DNA of 64,000 nucleotides from UBA4971 sp029551185 (GTDB lineage: Bacteria; Bacillota; SHA-98; UBA4971): contig DAOSZN010000007.1 of the NCBI GenBank assembly GCA_035593725.1, positions 27,019-91,018 on the forward strand, given 5' to 3'. Below, piece by piece: positions 43,067 to 51,319 of this stretch. The position numbers and the translations under genes are program-made. Numbering within the stretch: the stretch's first letter is position 1; each line of letters opens with the position of its first letter. Below the pieces are notes generated by a model. It had not been told where the DNA came from and searched no databases. It saw nothing but the letters and a program-made list of their open reading frames with translations.

Positions 43067-43805
43067 GCTTCGCCGGATATTCAAAGAGGACGGAAAGACG
43101 GTCATATGTCCGCTGGATTTCGCAGGTTTTATGGGACCTGTGGACGGGCTGTATGACCCTTCTCTTGCAGTCCAAAAAGTAGTTGAAGGAGGGTGTGACG
43201 CTATCCTCGTTAACCCTGGCATGGCTGCAACTGAGTGGGAGAGCTATGCCGGGAAAGCAGGTCTCATAGTCCGGGTGACCGGAGGTTCCACGAAATTCAG
43301 TCCGAATCCGGCTTTTCATACACTGGTGTGCTCTGTTGAGGAAGCATGTCGGCTCGGTGCAGACGCTGTCTGCATCATGCTGCTGGTAGGTTCAGAGTAT
43401 GAGCAGGAGATGTTTGAAATAATGGGTCAGGTGGTATCAGATTCACACGCCCTGGGCATTCCGGTCCTTGCGGAAGTTATCCCATACGATCTTTCACATA
43501 GCTTCGATCCTGAGTGGATAAGCGTGTGCGCAAGAGTCGGATACGAACTCGGGGCAGATGCGATAAAGACGTATTACACAGGAGAGGGGTTTCAGAAGAT
43601 AGTCGAGGCTTCGAGGGTTCCGATTGTAATAGCGGGGGGTCCAAAGGTCAAGGACCCTGACACTATAGTTAGAGAAGCCATGGCATCAGGGGCTCGAGGG
43701 ATTGCGTTTGGGCGCAACGTGTATCAGGCTGATGATCCTGCCAGGAAGGTCAGGGAGTTATCGGGGATCGTTCACAGGGATTGCCCTTGCAAGGAGGGAC
43801 GATAA
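43038..43805 (+). CDS. Class I aldolase of the DhnA/LsrF/DeoC-like family
   Basis: A 255-residue (beta/alpha)8 aldolase. The start ICPLDFAGFMGPVDGLYDP resembles the DhnA/LsrF pattern with 'DHG...GP'. The Schiff-base lysine is likely in LGADAIKTYYTGEGF, and the phosphate loop is VIAGGPKVKDPD. LsrF processes the phosphorylated autoinducer AI-2, and other members cleave ketose-1-phosphates or make deoxy-sugars. It begins 29 bases inside the ADP-ribosylglycohydrolase-like gene, with an internal GGAAAGGAG ribosome site, and the dehydrogenase gene starts 2 bases after its end. Confidence 0.85.
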   Translation: MPAMTGTDVRLRRIFKEDGKTVICPLDFAGFMGPVDGLYDPSLAVQKVVEGGCDAILVNPGMAATEWESYAGKAGLIVRVTGGSTKFSPNPAFHTLVCSVEEACRLGADAVCIMLLVGSEYEQEMFEIMGQVVSDSHALGIPVLAEVIPYDLSHSFDPEWISVCARVGYELGADAIKTYYTGEGFQKIVEASRVPIVIAGGPKVKDPDTIVREAMASGARGIAFGRNVYQADDPARKVRELSGIVHRDCPCKEGR

Positions 43806-43807
43806 CT

Positions 43808-44851
43808 GTGAAAGCAGTTGTGTATCATGGCCCTGGGGATCTTAGGATCGAGAACGTTGAGGCTCCTGTACTTAAGGAACAAGGCGACGCGCTTCTTAAG
43901 GTATCCTATTGCGGTCTCTGCGGAACTGATGTCAAAACATATAGACGTGGGCATCACATGTTTACCCCTCCGTGCATTCTCGGTCATGAAGTAGTGGGAC
44001 GGATAGTTGAAATCAAAGGCAAGCCTGAGAAATCTGATATTGCAGTGGGAGATGAAGTTGCAGTCGCGCCATACGTGCCGTGCTATGGGTGTGTGTATTG
44101 CCGTAAAGACAAAGAGGAGCTTTGCGAGAATAAAGGCTGGATTGAAGGGGCTTTTGCGGAGTATGTACGAATTCCATCTGAGGTTCTGAGTAAAGGGACG
44201 TTTCGTGTTCCGTCCGATAAGCACTTGAAACTCGCCTGCCTTTCTGAACCCCTTGCTTGTTGTGTGAACGCGGTTCTTGACTCCCATGTGGGGCTTTCGG
44301 ATACTGTCATGATAATCGGTGCAGGACCAATGGGCCTTCTTATGCTTGAACTATGTAAGACAATAGGGGCTTCGAAGATCCTCGTGAGCGAGCCCAATGC
44401 ATTAAGAAGGAGCAAGGCAGCTGAAAGCGGTGCTCTTGTTTTCGACCATTGGGATGAAGGGGCTGACGTATCTTCATGGGTGAAGGATGAAACAGACGGA
44501 GTAGGCGCTGATAAGGTGTTTGTCTGCGTTGGAACCGTAGATGCGGTGAACTCGGGGTTCGGCTGTGTCAGAAAGGGAGGCGTGGTAAACATATTCGGCG
44601 GGTTGCCCGGTGGATCCGGCTTAACTATAGACCCGCACATCCTCCATTACGACGAAGTCATTGTCACAGGGAGTTTCGGCTTCACGCCGCGCAGGTTCCA
44701 CACTGCCCTTACGATGTTGACCTCCGGCACTATAGATGTAGGTGGCATTATTACACACGAATTTGATATTGACGAGGCGAAAGAGGCTTTTGATATGGCG
44801 TCTTCCGGGGAGGCGCTGAAGATACTTCTTAAGGTTGATGGTAATGCGTGA
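43808..44851 (+). CDS. Zinc-dependent medium-chain alcohol/polyol dehydrogenase
   Basis: A 347-residue MDR dehydrogenase. The catalytic zinc ligands are Cys in CGLCGTD and His in ILGHEVVG, the structural zinc cysteines are in CYGCVYCRKDKEELC, and the NAD-binding loop is IIGAGPMGLLMLELC. The GTG at 43808 follows AAGGAGGG; an in-frame TTG at 43781 is rejected. It resembles sorbitol/threonine-type dehydrogenases, which would oxidise a polyol to a ketose (or the reverse) for the neighbouring FGGY kinase and aldolase. Its end overlaps the FGGY gene. Confidence 0.9.
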   Translation: MKAVVYHGPGDLRIENVEAPVLKEQGDALLKVSYCGLCGTDVKTYRRGHHMFTPPCILGHEVVGRIVEIKGKPEKSDIAVGDEVAVAPYVPCYGCVYCRKDKEELCENKGWIEGAFAEYVRIPSEVLSKGTFRVPSDKHLKLACLSEPLACCVNAVLDSHVGLSDTVMIIGAGPMGLLMLELCKTIGASKILVSEPNALRRSKAAESGALVFDHWDEGADVSSWVKDETDGVGADKVFVCVGTVDAVNSGFGCVRKGGVVNIFGGLPGGSGLTIDPHILHYDEVIVTGSFGFTPRRFHTALTMLTSGTIDVGGIITHEFDIDEAKEAFDMASSGEALKILLKVDGNA

Positions 44852-46316
44852 CTTCTCTCTCATGGGGATAGATATAGGTACCTCAGCAGTTAAAGTGTTG
44901 CTGTGGGGTTCAGACGGGAGCTTGCGCCAAGCACGCTGTCCGGCTAAGGAATCATATGTAAAGGGATGCGGTTCTGATGTCCCTGAACAGGATCCTATCA
45001 GGTTGTGGCAGATCGTGACCTCTTGCATCCGGAAGGTGCTTCAAGGATGTGATCCTCAGAGTGTCGTAGGCGTGGGTCTTGCCGGGCACGGCCCGTCCCT
45101 TCTGGCAGTAGACTCTGACGGCGTTCCCGTCGGTAATGTAGTAACTTGGATGGATCCCAGGCCTCTCATGATTGGCGATTGCCGGAATGCCTGCAGTGGA
45201 CCGTCTTTTGAGGCTACTTCCAAGTGGATATATAAGCAACTCGAATGTTCGGGTAAAGGAGAGGCACAAAAAGACGGTATTCGTGTACTGCAACCTAAGG
45301 ATTACATAGGGTTAAGGCTTACAGGGGAAATGCGGATTGACTCATCTGCCGCGTCATGCATGGAGTGGTACTTGGATGATACAGGCGACATCAGCCTATC
45401 GGATCCTGCCCTAGGACTCTTTCCTAGGGTGGCGGATCCATGGGAACCTATTGGACGAGTAACAAAGGAAGCGCACGAGGCGACAGACCTTCCCCAGGGG
45501 ATACCTGTGGCTGCAGGGAGTGTTGACGCGTTTGTCGAGGCTTTAGGCGCAGGCGTAATTGAACCCGGCTTGATATGTGACTCCACCGGTACATCTACAT
45601 GCGTGTCCCTGGTGGCCCCTGACGGCTGCAGCTTACAGACTGTAAAACACGTGATCCCGGAGGAAAGATTAATAGTCTCTCCGGTATCTTACAGCGGCGG
45701 ATGTCTCGCCTGGGCCATGTCTTGTCTGTTTCCTGACGTATACCTGAGCGAGCATGATTGGAGCGGGACGGTTGCCGAGGCGTTGAATCACTCAAAGCCG
45801 GGAGCATCCGGGCTTGTGTTTCTGCCGTATCTTGTAGGTAAACGCAGTCCTTGTGCGTTTCCGGAAGCGACAGGCGCTTTCCTCGGGCTTCGCCCTGAGC
45901 ATACGTCTTACCATATGGTCCGTGCAGTACTCGAAGGTTGCGCGTATGCCATGCGCCGGAGCATGGAGGTGTGGAAGGATTCGGGGAACACAACCGAGAT
46001 CAGGGCTGTAGGGAACGGCGCGAGGCATCCCGGTTGGCTGAAAATGAAGGCAAGTGTGTTGAATCTGCCGGTAGCAAGTATGAAGGTCAAAGAAGGCACA
46101 GCCCTAGGCGCTGCGGTTCTTGGTGGGATTGCTGCTGATGTGTTTGGCAGCGTCAAAGAAGCTGTCCGGACAGTAGTCTCAATAGATACTGTGTTCATGC
46201 CTGAAGAGACGAAGGGTGACGGATACAGAAGCGGTTACGCTGCATTTTGCAAGGCGGATGATGTTCTTGTGGACTTCTGGAGCAGCCAAGAAGCAAGAAC
46301 GCGTCCGGAGTATTGA
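44838..46316 (+). CDS. FGGY-family carbohydrate kinase
   Basis: A 492-residue kinase with two actin-like domains. N-terminal LMGIDIGTSAVKVLLW binds phosphate, VGLAGHGPSLLAVD and the DSTGTSTCVSL loop follow, and the C-terminal VLEGCAYAMRRSMEVWKD plus AVGNGARHPGWLKMKA are typical of the xylulokinase/LsrK group. TTG 44835, ATG 44838 and ATG 44844 are all possible starts inside the dehydrogenase tail. It would phosphorylate a ketose or open-chain sugar before aldol cleavage. LsrK, the AI-2 kinase, belongs to this family, but the substrate is not proven here. Confidence 0.88.
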   Translation: MVMRDFSLMGIDIGTSAVKVLLWGSDGSLRQARCPAKESYVKGCGSDVPEQDPIRLWQIVTSCIRKVLQGCDPQSVVGVGLAGHGPSLLAVDSDGVPVGNVVTWMDPRPLMIGDCRNACSGPSFEATSKWIYKQLECSGKGEAQKDGIRVLQPKDYIGLRLTGEMRIDSSAASCMEWYLDDTGDISLSDPALGLFPRVADPWEPIGRVTKEAHEATDLPQGIPVAAGSVDAFVEALGAGVIEPGLICDSTGTSTCVSLVAPDGCSLQTVKHVIPEERLIVSPVSYSGGCLAWAMSCLFPDVYLSEHDWSGTVAEALNHSKPGASGLVFLPYLVGKRSPCAFPEATGAFLGLRPEHTSYHMVRAVLEGCAYAMRRSMEVWKDSGNTTEIRAVGNGARHPGWLKMKASVLNLPVASMKVKEGTALGAAVLGGIAADVFGSVKEAVRTVVSIDTVFMPEETKGDGYRSGYAAFCKADDVLVDFWSSQEARTRPEY

Positions 46317-46331
46317 TGGGAGGTTGCGTTT

Positions 46332-47513
46332 GTGGGGTTGCGAGCAACTCGTCTGCCCAAAGGAATACAATTGATAGCAATAGGCATGTTTCTTTGGGGA
46401 TTCGGATACGGTCTTCACATATACATGTTTCCTGTATATCTCCGAAACATAGGATGCACCCCACAGGAGGTAGGGTTGGTTTTTTCTATATCCATGGCAG
46501 TCATGGCAGCGTCAAGCATACCCGGGGGAATCCTGGCGGACAAGTATAACAGAAGAAAGATAATCCTCATGTCGTGGATAATGGGCGTGCCGTCTGTAAT
46601 CCTGTATTACTTCGCAAAGGACTGGATGACGGCTGCCTTGGGGATTGCGCTTTACTCCGGGTCTATGTTAGGCTACCCTGCTCTGAATGCATATGCAGGA
46701 GCCTTATCTCCTGAAGATGAGTCAGGCCGGGTATTCGGTCTGATAAGCGCAGGGTTTTCAGGTGGGATGATAGCCAGTCCGCTTTTGGCTGCGTATTTGG
46801 CTAATATTTGGCCTCTTCGGAACTTGTTCATTCTCTCCTTTGTGTTCTTTGCTGCGGCATGTTGTGTTATGGCTTTTCTGCCTCCTGAACCTGAACATAC
46901 GAAGGCAGCAAGTGATTCCACATACTCAAGTCTCATTGCGACGAGACCGTTCATGCAGTTTGTGCTTGTCTATTCACTTTGCACTTTTTCTTTCTACATG
47001 GTACAGCAGATTATCCCTCAATACCTCAGCGACATACGTCACACAAGCATAAGCATTGTAAATCTTTTAGGCTCTTTGATGTCTCTCGGGCAGACATTGA
47101 TAACCATTATAGTCAGTCAAATGGCGGATCGCAGGGGGATCCTGGTTGCCGTAGGTGTCAACGCATTGGTTTTTGTTGCTTCGATGCTGTGTTTTATCAC
47201 GATTCCAGGCCGGGTTGCAGTGGTCATATGTCTCTTTCTCTTAGGCGGTTTCATGGCAGGTCACGGCGTGGCATTTGCAGGAGTCGGAGAGATCCTGGGT
47301 AAAGGCGCAGATGGAAAGGCTTTTGCCCTTTTCAATCTGGCGACATGGGGGATGTCAATAGTAGGACCCTATCTGGGAGGGCTTCTCTATTCCTTATCAG
47401 GAGACATGCCGTTTTATGTGTCTTCTCTTCTTCTGGTAGCCGGAGGATTAATGTTGATTAGGCAAGGATCTACTATACACGTTGTCAAGGAGGTGCTCAA
47501 AAGGCAAGGATAG
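46332..47513 (+). CDS. Major facilitator superfamily transporter
   Basis: A 393-residue MFS protein with about twelve hydrophobic segments. The loop between helices 2 and 3 reads GGILADKYNRRKII, matching the GxLaDrxGrkxxl signature, and there is a second DRRG loop near the middle (QMADRRGI). It starts 15 bases after the FGGY kinase gene from a GTG. It is the last gene of the SorC/ECF cassette and may export a by-product or import a second form of the substrate. The transported compound cannot be inferred. Confidence 0.85.
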   Translation: MGLRATRLPKGIQLIAIGMFLWGFGYGLHIYMFPVYLRNIGCTPQEVGLVFSISMAVMAASSIPGGILADKYNRRKIILMSWIMGVPSVILYYFAKDWMTAALGIALYSGSMLGYPALNAYAGALSPEDESGRVFGLISAGFSGGMIASPLLAAYLANIWPLRNLFILSFVFFAAACCVMAFLPPEPEHTKAASDSTYSSLIATRPFMQFVLVYSLCTFSFYMVQQIIPQYLSDIRHTSISIVNLLGSLMSLGQTLITIIVSQMADRRGILVAVGVNALVFVASMLCFITIPGRVAVVICLFLLGGFMAGHGVAFAGVGEILGKGADGKAFALFNLATWGMSIVGPYLGGLLYSLSGDMPFYVSSLLLVAGGLMLIRQGSTIHVVKEVLKRQG

Positions 47514-47599
47514 TCACAAGGAATCAGGTTTATGAGACCTATAAAGCGACGCAATGACAATGGCTCCATGCCAAAAACATACTGAAAGGGAGAGACGAA

Positions 47600-48115
47600 A
47601 TGCGAAAATCAAGATCGGTTATTGTGTTATGTCTGACGCTTGTAGTTTTGAGTTCTGTGTGCTTTGCAGACGCTGTGAAACCTGCAGGGAAGGTTCTCCT
47701 CACTGTAAAGGGTCCTATAGCTAATACCAATGCTGAAGAAGGATTCGAATTTGACCTGGAGATGCTGGAAGGCCTTGGAATAATTGAGTACAAGGTTAAG
47801 GATCCGTGGCTCGGCAACAAGACATATGCAGGTGTAACCATTGCAAAGATACTGGAGTATGTAGGCGCGCCTGAAGAGATCGCAGAAGTTGCAGTTATCG
47901 CCAAAGACGGGAAAGAGGTTATCATAACAGGTGAACAGGTTGCCAAGTACAAGATTATGCTTGCCACAAAAGACGGAGGCAAGGCAATAGGATCAGGAGT
48001 CGGCGGTCCGGTCAAGCTGGTTTTCCCGTATGATGATAACCCGGGCCTTGACAAGGAGCACCCGAAGGAGAGCTGGAACTGGTTTGTCACCGTCCTTGAA
48101 GTGAGGGTGAAATAG
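47600..48115 (+). CDS. Secreted sulfite-oxidase-fold (molybdopterin-oxidoreductase-like) small protein
   Basis: A 171-residue protein with a clear signal peptide (KSRSVIVLCLTLVVLSSVCFA). The mature part resembles the minimal SUOX/YedY molybdopterin-binding fold: 'YAGVTIAKILEYVGAPE', 'VAVIAKDGKEVIITGEQ', and a C-terminal GGPVKLVFP...SWNWFVTVLEVRV. The catalytic cysteine of true molybdo-enzymes is not evident, so it is probably a non-catalytic or ligand-binding relative. The ATG follows AAAGGGAGAG. The next gene, a secreted phosphatase-family protein, starts 2 bases after its end. Confidence 0.65.
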   Translation: MRKSRSVIVLCLTLVVLSSVCFADAVKPAGKVLLTVKGPIANTNAEEGFEFDLEMLEGLGIIEYKVKDPWLGNKTYAGVTIAKILEYVGAPEEIAEVAVIAKDGKEVIITGEQVAKYKIMLATKDGGKAIGSGVGGPVKLVFPYDDNPGLDKEHPKESWNWFVTVLEVRVK

Positions 48116-48117
48116 AA

Positions 48118-49365
48118 ATGCGTAAGCAGCATCACAGGTTCCTGTTGCTGCTGCTAGCCTTAATCATAGTCTGGTCTCAGGCAGCGCCGGCAATCGGCGC
48201 TGCCGGGCCCGAGCAACAGGAACCAATGACGGTAGTAGTATGTGTGCTGGACGGATGTCCGGACCACTCACTTGACTACTTACCTGAAATCACATACCTC
48301 AGAAGATTGTGTTTGGATGCGAACTCTCAACATAAGACAATTGAAGCGGTGTTTCCGTCTTCAACAGCAGCGGGACATGCAGCAATCTTCACAGGAACTT
48401 ATCCTGATAAGAACGGAATTACAGGCAAAGAATACCTGGGCGATGATGGAGAGCCGGTGCGATTCAATACTCCCGATACTACAGAAGTGCCGACTTTGTT
48501 TCACATAGCTCGTTCGGCAGGGTACGGCACTGCGATGATCTCAGCCAAGGCCAATGTGTGCAGAAGGCTTTCAGGCGCAACTGACTTTGCGATCTGGCCT
48601 GGCTCAGTGCCTGACTGGGTAATTGAGTCTGTGGGGGAGCCGCCGGATGAGTCTACCCAATACGATAACTATGCCGGATGGCATATTGAGCTGGATCAGT
48701 GGGTATTAAGGACTGTCGAGGCATACCTGAAGTATAACGATGGCCCTGCACTCGTAGGAATAAATCTCGGGAGCCCTGACACATGCGGACACAGGTTTGG
48801 CCCTGTGCCTGCTGCCGAGACAACTGACGCGCTGTGCGCTATCAGCGAAGGCTTGGAGGAGCTCGTTGCGACCTTGGAAGCGACCCGCCCGGGCAGATGG
48901 AGCTTGATCATAACTGCAGACCACGGTATGACCAGGGTTGATACGGGTATTGCGGCAAGGGACATCGTAGGCGACATTACTGACAAAGACGTGCCGATGA
49001 CTCTTGACGGAGGGGCCTTATACGTTTGGGCAGATGACGAAGACAGAGGTAAGATTGCTGATGCTCTAAGACAGACTGAAGGAGTGGCTGAAGTTATAGA
49101 TATTAATGATAAAGCCAGGCGGGCTGAACTTCATATAGAGCATCCGCGTACACCTCCTCTTATCGCAATATCAGAACGAGGTTATATGTTTATAGAGGCA
49201 TTGTTGTTTATGGATTATACATTGGGGAGTCACGGGACTCTCCTTGACACCGATATTGAAATACCGCTTATAGTGGTCGGTCCTAAGGCAGATGCGGTAA
49301 ACCTGGAGAATGTCAATTCCATAACTGATATCCGATCCATAGTGGAGATGTTATTTGACATATGA
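48118..49365 (+). CDS. Secreted alkaline-phosphatase-superfamily phosphodiesterase/pyrophosphatase
   Basis: A 415-residue exported protein (signal segment about residues 8-29). Motifs of the nucleotide pyrophosphatase/phosphodiesterase branch: VVVCVLDGCPDHS (first metal site), VFPSSTAAGHAAIFTGTYPD (nucleophile Ser/Thr), LIITADHGMTRVD (metal-binding DH) and YTLGSHGTLLDTDIEIPL near the end. It hydrolyses phosphodiesters or phosphate monoesters outside the cell. It is coupled to the SUOX-fold gene upstream. A strong terminator follows at 49383. Confidence 0.88.
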   Translation: MRKQHHRFLLLLLALIIVWSQAAPAIGAAGPEQQEPMTVVVCVLDGCPDHSLDYLPEITYLRRLCLDANSQHKTIEAVFPSSTAAGHAAIFTGTYPDKNGITGKEYLGDDGEPVRFNTPDTTEVPTLFHIARSAGYGTAMISAKANVCRRLSGATDFAIWPGSVPDWVIESVGEPPDESTQYDNYAGWHIELDQWVLRTVEAYLKYNDGPALVGINLGSPDTCGHRFGPVPAAETTDALCAISEGLEELVATLEATRPGRWSLIITADHGMTRVDTGIAARDIVGDITDKDVPMTLDGGALYVWADDEDRGKIADALRQTEGVAEVIDINDKARRAELHIEHPRTPPLIAISERGYMFIEALLFMDYTLGSHGTLLDTDIEIPLIVVGPKADAVNLENVNSITDIRSIVEMLFDI

Positions 49366-49382
49366 TTTGTTTCATGTGAATG

Positions 49383-49426
49383 GCCTGCCAGGGGAGGTGC
49401 AGTATGTGCTGATCCCCATGGCAGGC
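49383..49426. terminator. Bidirectional terminator between phosphatase and ABC transporter operon
   Basis: GCCTGCCA (49383-49390) pairs with TGGCAGGC (49419-49426); inner GGGG/CCCC extends the stem. It is followed by TATTGTTTTAG on the plus strand. Convergent genes lie on both sides. Confidence 0.8.
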
Positions 49427-49490
49427 TATTGTTTTAGCTAATCCTCGTTATTTCCTAACTCAGGCTGACGGTAAAGCCGGATTCCCTTTT

Positions 49491-50339
49491 CTATCCTTTA
49501 ACTGCGCCTGCCACAAGCCCTCTGGCGAGGTTGTGTTGGACCAACGCAAAGAAGATCAGAGATGGGATTGTGAATAACACGGACGCTGCCATGAGCGGAT
49601 TCCATTCCACTGTGAACCTGCCAAAGAAAGACGTAAGACCAACAGGCATGGTCTTGAGCTCCTCAAGGTTTATGAAGGTCATTGCGAACATGAACTCATT
49701 CCATGCGCCTATGAATGCGAAGATTGCAGATGCTACGATCCCCTGCAGTGAGAGGGGTAATACTATCTTAGTGAAAGCGCCGAGTTTCGAGCATCCGTCG
49801 ATAAGCGCAGCTTCCTCCAGTTCCCGCGGAATCTCGTCGAAGAATCCCTTCAACATCCATACCGTGAGCGGCAGTGTAAACGTTGTGTAGCTCACCAGGA
49901 GCGACTTGTGGGTATTCAAGAGCGCCAAATTCTTCATAACGATGAACAGCGGGATAATAATGACCTGTGACGGAAACATTTGAACACCGAGGATCATGAT
50001 GAGAGCAGGAGTTCTCCCTGGGAATCTGAACCGTGAAAAGCCGTATGCTCCGAGCGAGGCAACGATTATTGAGATGGCGGTAGTCAGGACTGCTACGTAC
50101 AAGCTGTTTAAAAAGTACTTTGGAATCATGGTTTCCCCAAGTACCATTTTGTAGTTGTCCAGTGTGGGGTTTTTCGGTATAAGTCTCGGTATTCGAGTAA
50201 AGGTTTCACTGGTTGGTTTGAAAGATGTAGATATCATCCATAGGAACGGAAACAGCGATACGAACATTACTGCCGCTGCAGCTACGTAGATTACCGTATA
50301 CTTAAGCAGCGCTCTGCGTCCTAACTTTGGATTTCTCAC
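49491..50339 (-). CDS. Sugar ABC transporter permease (MalG type)
   Basis: A 282-residue permease from a GTG at 50339 preceded by GGAGGAG; the 42 in-frame codons upstream lie in the preceding gene. About six transmembrane segments are seen, and the cytoplasmic EAA loop is ELEEAALIDGCSKLGAFTKIVLPLSLQG. It pairs with the MalF-type permease whose stop codon overlaps its start by one base. Together with the binding protein at 52612 it forms a CUT1-type importer; the ATPase must be encoded elsewhere, as is common in Bacillota. Confidence 0.92.
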   Translation of the reverse strand: MRNPKLGRRALLKYTVIYVAAAAVMFVSLFPFLWMISTSFKPTSETFTRIPRLIPKNPTLDNYKMVLGETMIPKYFLNSLYVAVLTTAISIIVASLGAYGFSRFRFPGRTPALIMILGVQMFPSQVIIIPLFIVMKNLALLNTHKSLLVSYTTFTLPLTVWMLKGFFDEIPRELEEAALIDGCSKLGAFTKIVLPLSLQGIVASAIFAFIGAWNEFMFAMTFINLEELKTMPVGLTSFFGRFTVEWNPLMAASVLFTIPSLIFFALVQHNLARGLVAGAVKG

Positions 50340-51301
50340 TATAATGTCTCCTCCCGCATCAAGAGCTTGAGGTAAATAACGGTTACAATCATAACCAGTA
50401 CAAACATGATCATGGCCAGCGCGGAAGCAAGACCCATCTGAAGCCTTCCGAATGCCATCATCCATGTGTAGATTCCCAAAACCATTGTGCTGCCTGCAGG
50501 ACCTCCTTCAGTCATAACGAACATCTGGTCAAATACTTTGAAATCCCATATTGTTGACATGACGATAAGGATTGTAATAAGGTTGCGAAGCATCGGGATG
50601 CTGATAAGCGTTGTTTTTTGCCAGAAACCTGCCCCGTCAATCTCAGCAGCTTCGTATACCTCGTTCGGGATTGTTTTTAGACCGGCGAGTAGACTGACTG
50701 CGATAAACGGGACGCTCTGCCACACCACCACTATGATTACTGCCCAAAAAGCAGATCCGGCTCTGGAAAGCCACGGGAAGCTGGCAAAGGATTTTAGACC
50801 GATTTTCGATAGCATGTAGTTCAAGATCCCGAATTGGTCATCGTATATCCACTTCCACAGGATAGATGAGGCGACTCTCGGGATCACCCAGGGCACCAGG
50901 ACAGAGACAGCAACTATGTCTTTTCCGGGGAAATCCTGGTCAAGAAGGATGGCTATAAGCAGTCCAAAAAGCATGGTAAGAGCGACGCATGCGAACGTGA
51001 ACCAAACAGTAATCTTGAGCGAGTACCAAAACTGCGGATCTGACAGTATGGCTGCGTAATTTGCCAGTCCGACAAAAGGTGGGTCTTCGCGGAGAATATC
51101 CAGGATGTAATAGCGCTTAAAGCTAATTACTATAGCTTGCACCAGAGGTACCAGGATAACAGCGAATATCCCTACCATTGCCGGCAGAATGAATAGGTAG
51201 GCGATCCAGTTCTTCTTTATTTCGCGCAAAAGCGATTTTGATGCGGGACGGGGCGAAGCCCGTCCCACATTCTTATGTAATCCCGCAACTTGTTTTTGCA
51301 T
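50339..51301 (-). CDS. Sugar ABC transporter permease (MalF type)
   Basis: A 320-residue permease with six transmembrane segments and the EAA loop EVYEAAEIDGAGFWQKTTLISIPML. Residues ~13-20 (GRASPRPA) are encoded by a perfect GC-rich palindrome (see findings), which may be a recent small insertion in the cytoplasmic N-terminus. It is the middle gene of the minus-strand binding protein-MalF-MalG operon and overlaps the MalG-type gene. The start ATG at 51301 is 18 bases after the binding-protein stop. Confidence 0.92.
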   Translation of the reverse strand: MQKQVAGLHKNVGRASPRPASKSLLREIKKNWIAYLFILPAMVGIFAVILVPLVQAIVISFKRYYILDILREDPPFVGLANYAAILSDPQFWYSLKITVWFTFACVALTMLFGLLIAILLDQDFPGKDIVAVSVLVPWVIPRVASSILWKWIYDDQFGILNYMLSKIGLKSFASFPWLSRAGSAFWAVIIVVVWQSVPFIAVSLLAGLKTIPNEVYEAAEIDGAGFWQKTTLISIPMLRNLITILIVMSTIWDFKVFDQMFVMTEGGPAGSTMVLGIYTWMMAFGRLQMGLASALAMIMFVLVMIVTVIYLKLLMREETL

Positions 51302-51319
51302 TTTTTAGATGCTTAACTC

